A stretch of DNA of 64,000 bases from Microbacterium sp. Marseille-Q6965 (lineage in GTDB: Bacteria > Actinomycetota > Actinomycetes > Actinomycetales > Microbacteriaceae), in the NCBI RefSeq assembly GCF_946151065.1, contig NZ_CAMGZA010000001.1, forward strand, positions 186,001 to 250,000, read 5' to 3'. A program made the translations under genes and the position numbers. Below, in pieces: positions 27,114 through 34,828 of this stretch. The stretch's first letter is position 1; every line of letters starts with the position of its first letter. The notes beneath the pieces were generated by a model that saw nothing but the letters and a program-made list of their open reading frames with translations, was not told the DNA's origin and made no database searches.

Positions 27114-28232
27114 TCAGCGCCAGCCGAGCGCCGGGGCGACGTGGGTCAGGATCGACTCGATGACGTGCGTGTTGTAGTCGACACCGAGCTGGTTCGGCAC
27201 GGTGAGCAGCAGCGAGTCGGCCTCGGCGATCGCCTCGTCCTGCCGCAGCTGATCGATCAGCTCGTCGGGTTCCGCCGCGTAGGAGCGCCCGAAGACGGCA
27301 CGGGTGGACTCGTCGATGTAGCCGAAGCTGTCGCTGCGCTCGCCGGAACCGAGGAAGTAGCGGCGGTCCACGTCGTTCGTGATCGCGAAGATCGATCGCG
27401 ACACCGACACACGCGGCTCGAAGCCCCAGTCGTGCCGCGCCCACTCCTCGCGGAACTTGCGGATCTGCGTGGCCTGCTGCACGTGCAGCGGCTCACCCGA
27501 CTCGTCCCACTTCAGGGTGGAGGTCATCATGTGCATGCCGTGCTCGGCCGCCCAGACCGCCGTCGCATCGGATCCGGCACCCCACCAGATGCGCTGACGC
27601 AGACCGTCCGAATGAGGCTCGAGCCGCAGCAGGCCCGGCGGGTTGGGGAACATCGGGCGCGGATTCGGCTGGGCGAAGCCCTGCCCCTCGAGCAGCTGCA
27701 GCAGCAGCAGCGTCTTCTGCCGGGCGGCCTCGGCGCCGTCGACGTCCTGATCCGACGCGGGCTGATAGCCGAAGTACTTCCAACCGTCGATCACCTGCTC
27801 GGGTGAGCCCCGTGAGATGCCCAGCTGCAGTCGGCCTTCAGAGATGAGGTCGGCGGCGCCCGCGTCCTCCACGAAGTACATGGGGTTCTCGTAGCGCATG
27901 TCGATCACGCCGGTGCCGATCTCGATGCGCTTCGTGCGCGCGCCGATCGCGGCCAGCAGCGGGAACGGCGAGGCCAGCTGGCGGGCGAAGTGATGCACGC
28001 GGAAGTATGCACCGTCCGCGCCCACATCCTCCGCGGCCTGCGCGAGGTCGATCGACTGGTGCAGCACATTGGAAGCGCTGCGGGTTCCCGACTCCGGGTG
28101 CGGCGTCCAGTGCCCGAAGGACAGGAAGCCGATGCTCTTGCGGCTGCGCCGGGCGTTCGGGTCGGCGTCCACCCGGTCCTCGCCGTTCGTCGGGTTGTCG
28201 GAGTCGGTGCTCATGGACTCATTCAACGCCAT
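27114..28232 (-). CDS. LLM class flavin-dependent oxidoreductase
   Basis: A 372-residue bacterial-luciferase-like monooxygenase (TIM barrel). After a polar N-terminal 30 residues, IGFLSFGHWTPH begins the barrel; DGAYFRVHHFARQLASPF, IEIGTGVIDMRYENPMYFVEDAGAADLISEGRLQLGISRGSPEQ (in parts) are the flavin and substrate blocks. It needs FMNH2 or F420H2. ATG codons at 28232 and 28214 both lack a good ribosome binding site; the later one would remove six residues. Substrate unknown. Confidence 0.85.
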   Translation of the reverse strand: MALNESMSTDSDNPTNGEDRVDADPNARRSRKSIGFLSFGHWTPHPESGTRSASNVLHQSIDLAQAAEDVGADGAYFRVHHFARQLASPFPLLAAIGARTKRIEIGTGVIDMRYENPMYFVEDAGAADLISEGRLQLGISRGSPEQVIDGWKYFGYQPASDQDVDGAEAARQKTLLLLQLLEGQGFAQPNPRPMFPNPPGLLRLEPHSDGLRQRIWWGAGSDATAVWAAEHGMHMMTSTLKWDESGEPLHVQQATQIRKFREEWARHDWGFEPRVSVSRSIFAITNDVDRRYFLGSGERSDSFGYIDESTRAVFGRSYAAEPDELIDQLRQDEAIAEADSLLLTVPNQLGVDYNTHVIESILTHVAPALGWR

Positions 28233-28256
28233 GGATCGTGGCGCATTCCCGGCGGC

Positions 28257-30815
28257 TCACTGCGCGCCCCGCAACGCCTCGCCGAGCGCAGCGCGAGACG
28301 CGACGTCGAGCTTCTGGAAGGCGCGGTGAAGGTGGTTCTCCACGGTGCGCACGCTGAGCATGAGGGTCGAGGCCACCTCCTGGTTCGACATGCCCTGCGC
28401 CGCGAGCTCCGCCACCTCCCGCTCGCGAGCGGTCAGCGCCGATCGGGGAGGGACCGGATCGACGACGCGGGGGAAATCGCCGCCGAGCTTCGTCGCCAGC
28501 CGGCGTGCCTGTCGCAGGACGTCGGCGGCGCGATCGGGATCCGAGGCGGCGAGACGGCGTGAGGCCGCCGCGAGCAGGACGAGGCCCGGGCCGCGCAGAC
28601 CGGCCTTGAGGAGATCCTCGCCGGCGCGCGCGACCGCCGCACCATCGGTGGAGGAGAGCGCCTCCGCATAGCGGCCGATGAGCGTGAGCAGCCGGCTGTC
28701 CGTCTCCTGCGACGCCCGCACGACCTCCGACGCCCGCGCCGCGTCCGGATGGACCTCCACGGCCCACATCCCCGCGACGACGGCGGCCGCGACGTACCGA
28801 CGCTCGCGCAGCTCCTCGAACTGCGCCCACAGCTCGTCGGCCACCGATTCGGCGGCCTCCCCCTCGGCAAGGCGCGCGTGCGCCCCTGCCTGCGCCGTCG
28901 CCATCGCGGGGAAGGGGCCGGCGTGCCGGCCCAGTGCCTGCGCGTGCTCCCAAAGGGAGCGCGCCGCTCGCGAGCGTCCTGCCCTCGCCGCCACCCGGGC
29001 GGCGAGCACGAGCGCACCCAACCGGTACGGGGTGTGGATGAGCGCGACCGCGTCGACCGACAGCAACGAGCCGAGGTTCTCCCGCAGGGCGCGCTCGTCG
29101 CCGCGGAGATGGTGCACGAGGGCCAGCACGTAGCCGTGCGGCACGAGCAACTCGGGATCGCGGCTCGACCGGCCCTCCTGGTACCCGCGGGTGGCGTGCG
29201 CCTCGGCCGCATCGATATCTCCGGCGAGCAGCAGCGCCAGGCCGCGGCCGATCCGCGCGCTCGCCGCGAGCGCGGGGTCACCGACGGCGTCGAACTGCGC
29301 GAGGGCCTCGCGACCTCGTCCCCGGGCCAGCAGCTCCTCGCCCCGCACGAGTCGCAGCGGCTCGACCGCGGAGGAATCCCGGTCCTGTGGCTCCGCGTCA
29401 TCGGGCACGCGATCGCAGAAAAGACGCACGTGGCGCGCCGCCGCGGCCCGCACGCCGTGCCACGGCTCGCTCTCTTCACTCGCCAAGTGCGCGAGGGCGC
29501 CCTCCGGGTCGTCCTTCCCGAAGGCGATGCTGAGGCCCCGCCACGCGGCCAACAGCGCCCGATCGCGCGAGGCGCCCGGGGCCTGCGCAGCGAGAAGCTC
29601 GTCGAGCTGCGCCAGGTCGGCGCCCCGGTACGACAGCGCGCGAGCATAGGCGAGGGTCGTGCGGGCGTCGGGCCGCTGCTCCCATTCGGCGCGACGAACG
29701 AGCACCTGCGCGGCGTGGCGCTCCGCGACCATCCGGTTGAGCTCCGCGTCTGCGTGGCGAGGATCACCCGCGACGGGATCGAAGTCGGCGACGGTGGGCG
29801 CCGGAGCGGTCGTCGGCAGCGGCCATGATGAGCCGCCCGACGCTGCCCCGAGCGCCGCCCCGATCTCGCCGACCACACGAAGTCGCCGGGCGCCGACGTG
29901 CTCGCGGTTCAGATGATCGGCCACGAGCGGCGGTGACACCATGACCGAGACCGAGCCGGGAGCCGAATCGAACGCGAGCAACCCGCGTTCGTCGAGTTCC
30001 TCGAGCGCCGGCCAGCCGGTCAGCCGCTGCGCGACCGAGACCTCGACCGGGCCCACCAGCGACAGCTGCGTGAGCGCCTCGCGCGCCTCGAGCGACAGCC
30101 CCTGGAGGAACGACTCCACGGTGCGCGCGAGGTGCGGGGTCCACAGGTCGGGCCCCGCGGTCCACATGCCACCGACCTGGCGCAGCACGCCGGCACGACG
30201 GGCGTTGTCGGCGATCGCCTGCACGAGCGCCGGCAGGCCGGCGGCGCGACCGTGGATCAGCGCGATCGTGGCGCGGTCGACGGGCCCGTGGCAGATCGTC
30301 TCCACCAGCTGAGCGGACTCGTCGTATGCCAGCGGCGGCAGGCTGAGCCGCACGCCGGGCCGGACGAGCGCCGCCAGCGAGAGGTCGGGGGCGCGCCGGG
30401 CGGTCGAGGCCGACGACAGCAGCGGGGTGTGCACCTGGTTGATGGCGCTGGAGATCGCGCCGATCGACGCGGCGTCGAGATCGTCGGCGTCGTCGACCAC
30501 GACGACGGTGCGCCGCGGCTCGATGGACCGCAGCAGCGCGTCCGTGGCCGCCGCGACCGCGCTGCGTGTGTGGGTGGGGTTCGCCGGCACGAGCCCGGCG
30601 ATCGCGAGTGCCTCGAGCGGCCGATCGCGCAGTGCGGGATTGCCGCGCAGCTCCAGCGTCTTCCACCCCGCCGCGTTCAGCTGCGTCGTCACCCGCCCCA
30701 ACAGCGTCGATCGTCCCGATCCGGGCAGCCCACGCAGGCTCACGCTCGTACCGTCGCGCAGGTAACCGAGGGCGGATTCGACGATGTCGTCGTGCACGGT
30801 CGGAGTCAGGCTCAC
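28257..30815 (-). CDS. Large ATP-binding LuxR family regulator (LAL/MalT-like)
   Basis: An 852-residue regulator. Walker A GLPGSGRS is at residues 29-36 and the Walker B-like VVVVDDADDLD near 98-108, followed by a long alpha-helical repeat region (about 330-770) and a C-terminal LuxR helix-turn-helix (LTAREREVAELAAQGMSNQE ... about 788-850). Regulators of this class act as ATP-dependent switches controlled by an inducer bound in the helical part. GTG start; a -10 box 7 nt upstream. Its nearest neighbours on the same strand are an SGNH hydrolase and an MFS permease upstream and an LLM oxidoreductase downstream. Confidence 0.88.
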   Translation of the reverse strand: MSLTPTVHDDIVESALGYLRDGTSVSLRGLPGSGRSTLLGRVTTQLNAAGWKTLELRGNPALRDRPLEALAIAGLVPANPTHTRSAVAAATDALLRSIEPRRTVVVVDDADDLDAASIGAISSAINQVHTPLLSSASTARRAPDLSLAALVRPGVRLSLPPLAYDESAQLVETICHGPVDRATIALIHGRAAGLPALVQAIADNARRAGVLRQVGGMWTAGPDLWTPHLARTVESFLQGLSLEAREALTQLSLVGPVEVSVAQRLTGWPALEELDERGLLAFDSAPGSVSVMVSPPLVADHLNREHVGARRLRVVGEIGAALGAASGGSSWPLPTTAPAPTVADFDPVAGDPRHADAELNRMVAERHAAQVLVRRAEWEQRPDARTTLAYARALSYRGADLAQLDELLAAQAPGASRDRALLAAWRGLSIAFGKDDPEGALAHLASEESEPWHGVRAAAARHVRLFCDRVPDDAEPQDRDSSAVEPLRLVRGEELLARGRGREALAQFDAVGDPALAASARIGRGLALLLAGDIDAAEAHATRGYQEGRSSRDPELLVPHGYVLALVHHLRGDERALRENLGSLLSVDAVALIHTPYRLGALVLAARVAARAGRSRAARSLWEHAQALGRHAGPFPAMATAQAGAHARLAEGEAAESVADELWAQFEELRERRYVAAAVVAGMWAVEVHPDAARASEVVRASQETDSRLLTLIGRYAEALSSTDGAAVARAGEDLLKAGLRGPGLVLLAAASRRLAASDPDRAADVLRQARRLATKLGGDFPRVVDPVPPRSALTAREREVAELAAQGMSNQEVASTLMLSVRTVENHLHRAFQKLDVASRAALGEALRGAQ

Positions 30816-30822
30816 ACGACCG

Positions 30823-30828
30823 AGACTA
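30823..30828 (-). promoter_or_regulatory. -10 box of the LAL regulator (leaderless)
   Basis: TAGTCT on the minus strand, 7 nt before the GTG start at 30815. Confidence 0.55.
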
Positions 30829-30884
30829 CGTCAGCGCTACTCAGGCCGACAGAGCCCCGCCACTTAGCGGCGCGGCCGTCGCGC

Positions 30885-31655
30885 TCACTCGCCCGTGGTC
30901 GTGCCCGTCGGTTCGATGTCGATCCAGTCCGGGTACTTGGGGGTGCGCCCGTCGCCGGAAGACGTCCGTGTCACGCGTCGGCGCAGCCACGGCAGCACGT
31001 GCTCCCGGTAGTACTCGCTCGCGCGCAGGTGCGGCGCGGCCTCGCCGGGCAGATCCCACCACGTCGGCTCGGCGGGCACCCCGAGCGCCTCGAGCACCCG
31101 CGCGGCGACCCGGTGGTGCCCGCGCGTGTTCATGTGCAGGCGGTCGGGCGACCAGAACCGCGGCGCCGTGAGCTCGCGGTCTGGCCAGTTCAGGGCGCGC
31201 ACGACGTCATCCCGCCCCTGGAAGCGCTGGATCACCGCGTCGGACAGCTCGTCGCCGCGGCGCTGGATGAGCCTGCCGAGCGGTAGGCCGGCGGAAGGGT
31301 TGGCGCCGGAGAGCAGGACGAGCGCGACGCCCTCCTCGTCGCAACGACGGAGAACGTGCGTGAAGGCGTCCGCGATGTGGGCGATCGTCGTGCGCGGGCG
31401 AAGCATGTCATTGCCCCCGCCGTTGAAGGACAGGTGCGTCGGCCGCAGCGCGAGGGCAGGCTCCAGCTGCTCCGCGACGACCGGCCAGGCGAGCCGGCCG
31501 CGGATCGCGAGGTTCGCGTACTGCACGGTCTGGCCGGTGCCGTTGGCCCAGCCCTGTGCCACGAGGTCGGCCCAGCCGCGTGGGCGGCCGTCCTCCAGCT
31601 CGTCTCCCACGCCCTCCGTGAACGAGTCGCCGATCGCGACGTACCGCACCGCCAT
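30885..31655 (-). CDS. SGNH/GDSL hydrolase (cytoplasmic)
   Basis: A 256-residue hydrolase of the SGNH superfamily: block I is IGDSFTEGVGDE (nucleophile serine), block III NGGGNDML (oxyanion asparagine), and block V SPDRLHMNTRGH (acid and histidine). No signal peptide. It would hydrolyse esters of lipids or sugars. The ATG lies 9 nt after the MFS stop, with a -10 box inside the end of that gene. Confidence 0.9.
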   Translation of the reverse strand: MAVRYVAIGDSFTEGVGDELEDGRPRGWADLVAQGWANGTGQTVQYANLAIRGRLAWPVVAEQLEPALALRPTHLSFNGGGNDMLRPRTTIAHIADAFTHVLRRCDEEGVALVLLSGANPSAGLPLGRLIQRRGDELSDAVIQRFQGRDDVVRALNWPDRELTAPRFWSPDRLHMNTRGHHRVAARVLEALGVPAEPTWWDLPGEAAPHLRASEYYREHVLPWLRRRVTRTSSGDGRTPKYPDWIDIEPTGTTTGE

Positions 31656-31661
31656 GGGCCC

Positions 31662-31667
31662 AGCCTA
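31662..31667 (-). promoter_or_regulatory. -10 box of the SGNH hydrolase gene (leaderless)
   Basis: TAGGCT on the minus strand overlaps the last codons of the MFS gene and ends 6 nt before the ATG. Confidence 0.5.
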
Positions 31668-33008
31668 TGCGGCGACCGCCTCCGGCTCGGTCTCCAACGC
31701 CTGGCCGGTGCGGTCGATCAGCGGGATCACCGCGAGGGCCGCCAGCACGAAGAAGGCGGCGAAGACCGCGAACAGCAGGCCCACGCTCCCCCACTCGAGC
31801 GCCCAGGGAACGAACAGCGGTGCGAGGATCGACGCGATCCGTCCGACGCCCGCCGCCGCGCCCGTGCCGGTGCCACGGATCGCGGTCGGATAGATCTCCG
31901 GCCCCACGGCATACAGGGCTCCCCAGGCACCCAGGTTGAAGAACGACAGTGCCATCCCTGCGGCGATGATCTGCCACTCGGCCGTCGACAGGCCGAAGCA
32001 CAGGGCGGCGGCCGCGGATCCGAGCAGGAAGGTCGCGAGGGTGACCCGTCGGCCCCACACCTCGATGAGCCACGCCGCCACGGCGTACCCGGGCAGCTGG
32101 GCCAGCGTGATCACGAGCGTGAATCCGAACGACTTGACCAGGTCGAAGCCCTGCTCGAAGAGGATCGAGGGGATCCAGATGAAGGCGCCGTAGTAGGAGA
32201 AGTTGACGCAGAACCACACCGCCCACAGCGCAGCGGTGCGGGGCCGCAGGGGCGCCGCCCAGAGGTCGGCGATTCCGACGCGGCGTGCCACCGGGGCCGA
32301 AGCGTCGACGGCCGCCGGCGGACGTGGAGCCGATCCACGCACCGCCGGCGAGGCCTCGAAGTGGCGGACGATGCGCTCCGACTCGGCGTTCCGGCCGCGG
32401 GCCTCCAGGAAGCGGGGGGACTCCGGCAGGCCCCACCGCACGACGAGGGCGTATACGGCCGGCACCGCCCCGAGGGCGAACGCCCACCGCCAGCCTTCGT
32501 CGAGCGGGACGACGAGGTAGCCGATGACGGCCGCGGCGGTCCAGCCCAGTGCCCAGAACGCCTCCAGGATCACGACCATCCGGCCGCGGATGCGCGCCGG
32601 CGCCAGCTCGCTCACGTACGTGGACGCCACCGGAAGTTCCGCTCCGAGCCCGAGCCCGACGAGGAAGCGCAGCACGATCAGCGCCGCCACACCGCCCGCC
32701 AGCGCGCTGGCGCCGGTGGCGATCCCGTACACGAGCAGCGTCAGTGCGAACACCTGCCTGCGCCCGAGGCGGTCGGCCAGCAGCCCGCCCACGCTCGCGC
32801 CGATTGCCATTCCCAGGAAGCCGATCGACGTGATCCAGCCCGTTTCCGCGCGGGTGAGATCCCACTCCACCGACAGCGCGGCGATGATGAACGAGATCAG
32901 CCCGACATCCATGGCGTCGAGCGCCCAGCCGGCACCCGATCCGGCGAGGACGCGCGCGTGAGCGCGCGTGAGCGGCAGGGCGTCGAGACGCGACGAGGGT
33001 GAGGTCAT
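31665..33008 (-). CDS. MFS transporter, sugar/aromatic acid porter type
   Basis: A 447-residue permease with twelve hydrophobic segments. The loop between helices 2 and 3 carries GGLLADRLGRRQVF, the family's D-R-x-G-R signature, and helix 4/5 has RFLVGLGLGAELPVASTYVSELAPARIRGR (in parts), typical of the sugar porter and aromatic acid symporter groups. The second half repeats it with WGRRVTL and AIRGTGTGAAAGVGRI. Substrate not predictable. Confidence 0.88.
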   Translation of the reverse strand: MTSPSSRLDALPLTRAHARVLAGSGAGWALDAMDVGLISFIIAALSVEWDLTRAETGWITSIGFLGMAIGASVGGLLADRLGRRQVFALTLLVYGIATGASALAGGVAALIVLRFLVGLGLGAELPVASTYVSELAPARIRGRMVVILEAFWALGWTAAAVIGYLVVPLDEGWRWAFALGAVPAVYALVVRWGLPESPRFLEARGRNAESERIVRHFEASPAVRGSAPRPPAAVDASAPVARRVGIADLWAAPLRPRTAALWAVWFCVNFSYYGAFIWIPSILFEQGFDLVKSFGFTLVITLAQLPGYAVAAWLIEVWGRRVTLATFLLGSAAAALCFGLSTAEWQIIAAGMALSFFNLGAWGALYAVGPEIYPTAIRGTGTGAAAGVGRIASILAPLFVPWALEWGSVGLLFAVFAAFFVLAALAVIPLIDRTGQALETEPEAVAA

Positions 33009-33014
33009 GTCGCC

Positions 33015-33020
33015 ATACTA
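33015..33020 (-). promoter_or_regulatory. -10 box of the MFS gene (leaderless)
   Basis: TAGTAT on the minus strand, 6 nt before the ATG at 33008. Confidence 0.55.
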
Positions 33021-33103
33021 ATGGTCAGAGCGACCCTAACTGCACCGCCCGCGTGCCCCCGGCCACCCGAGAGCTTCCGGTGCCCTCAAGGGAACAGTCG
33101 ACC

Positions 33104-34774
33104 TCAGCCGACGAGGGCCATGCGGAGCGTGTCGAGCCCGACCCCGCCCAGGTCGAGCGCCCGCTTGTGGAACTCCTTCATCGAGAAGTCCGCGCCGCGC
33201 TTGGCCGCGTACGCGTCGCGCACCTGCTCCCAGATGCGCTGCCCGACCTTGTACGAGGGCGCCTGCCCGGGCCACCCGAGGTATCGGTTCACCTCGAATC
33301 GCACGAAGCCGTCGTCCATGTTGACGTTGCGGCGCATGAAGTCGAGGGCGTAGCCGGCGTCCCACGTGCCCTGCCCGTCCGGCCTCTGCTTGCCGAGGTG
33401 CACGCCGATGTCGAGGACGACCCGAGCCGCACGCATCCGCTGACCGTCGAGCATGCCCAGACGATCGGCGGGGTCTTCGAGATACCCGAGCTGTTCCATC
33501 AGTCGCTCGGCGTAGAGCGCCCATCCCTCGGCATGGCCCGAGGGGCCCGACAGCAGTCGCCGCCACGAGTTGAGCTCGGCGCGGTTGTACACCGCCTGTC
33601 CGATCTGCAGGTGATGGCCGGGAACGCCCTCGTGATACACGGTCGTGAGCTCGCGCCAGGTGTCGAACTCGGTGACCCCCTCGGGCACGGACCACCACAT
33701 GCGCCCGGGCCGCGAGAAGTCATCGGTCGGGCCGGTGTAGTAGATCCCGCCCTCCTGAGTGGGCGCGATCATGCATTCGAGCTCGCGGACGGGCTCGGGG
33801 ATGTCGAAGTGCGTGCGTCCCAGTTCGGCCACCGCGGCGTCGCTCGTGCGCTGCATCCACTCCTGCAGCGCCGCGGTGCCGTGCAGTTTGCGGGTCTCGT
33901 CCTGCTCGAGGAACGCGATCGCCTCCTCGACGCTCGCGCCGGGCTTGATCCGGTCGGCGATGCGCTCCTGCTCCTCGGTCATGCGGGCGAGCTCCTCGAC
34001 GCCCCACTCGTAGGTCTCATCGAGGTCGATGACGGCGCCCAGGAAGCTGCGCGAGTGCAGCGCGTAGAGCTCGCGTCCCACCCCGTCGGTCTCGCCCGCG
34101 ACCGGCGCCAGCTCGTCCCGCAGGAACGCCCGCAGGTCGGCATAGGCCTCCCGGGCGGCGCGCTGGCCCCTGTCGAGTTCGGTGCGCACCGCCTCGGGAA
34201 GCGCGCCCTCCTTCGCCGCCGCGCCGGAGGCGAGGGTCGCGAAGAAGCCGTCCTCGGCCGTGTACCGCTCGATCTGCCCGGCGACCTCGCGCACCTGGCG
34301 TGCGGCCGGCACGACGCCCTCCGCGATGCCGCGGCGCAGCGTCTCGGTGTAGCCCGCCAGCGCGTCCGGCACCGCCTGGAGGCGCCGGGCGATCGTCACC
34401 CAATCATCGGCGGTGTCGGTGGGCATGAGGTCGAAGACGTTGCGCACCTGCTGCGAGGGGCTTTCGATCACGTTCAGGTCGCGCAGCGGCCAGCGCGCCT
34501 CCTGCAGCTGCAGCTCGAGCTGCAGCTCCTCGCCCAGGTCGCGCTGCGTGACGCGATCGACGTCGTCGACGGGGGCCGCGGAACGCAGCTGCGCGAGAGT
34601 CGACCGCGCCGCCTCGGCCCACGCCTCCAGACCCTCGGGGCTGTAGTCGCTGAACCGATCCTGGCCCTCGTCGCGGCCGATATAGGTGCCGAGCTCCGGG
34701 CTCAGGCGCGCGGAGGTGTCGACCCAGGCGTCCGCGATGCGGTCGATCTCGGTGGGAGTGCGTTCCTCGGTCAT
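33104..34774 (-). CDS. DUF885 family protein (metallopeptidase-like)
   Basis: A 556-residue DUF885 protein. YHEGVPGHHLQIGQ carries the HExxPGHH signature, expected to bind zinc, and later WALYAERLMEQLGY and GMLDGQRMRAARVVLDIGVH are conserved helices. The family is thought to be of gluzincin-type peptidases and is often found in actinobacteria; the substrate is unknown. The ATG at 34774 is preferred because GGATGA precedes it; ATG 34783 would add MDD. Confidence 0.85.
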   Translation of the reverse strand: MTEERTPTEIDRIADAWVDTSARLSPELGTYIGRDEGQDRFSDYSPEGLEAWAEAARSTLAQLRSAAPVDDVDRVTQRDLGEELQLELQLQEARWPLRDLNVIESPSQQVRNVFDLMPTDTADDWVTIARRLQAVPDALAGYTETLRRGIAEGVVPAARQVREVAGQIERYTAEDGFFATLASGAAAKEGALPEAVRTELDRGQRAAREAYADLRAFLRDELAPVAGETDGVGRELYALHSRSFLGAVIDLDETYEWGVEELARMTEEQERIADRIKPGASVEEAIAFLEQDETRKLHGTAALQEWMQRTSDAAVAELGRTHFDIPEPVRELECMIAPTQEGGIYYTGPTDDFSRPGRMWWSVPEGVTEFDTWRELTTVYHEGVPGHHLQIGQAVYNRAELNSWRRLLSGPSGHAEGWALYAERLMEQLGYLEDPADRLGMLDGQRMRAARVVLDIGVHLGKQRPDGQGTWDAGYALDFMRRNVNMDDGFVRFEVNRYLGWPGQAPSYKVGQRIWEQVRDAYAAKRGADFSMKEFHKRALDLGGVGLDTLRMALVG

Positions 34775-34828
34775 GTCATCCAATCGTCAGCGGGCTGCGG
34801 TGCCCGTCCCGGCCGGCGCGGGCCGGCG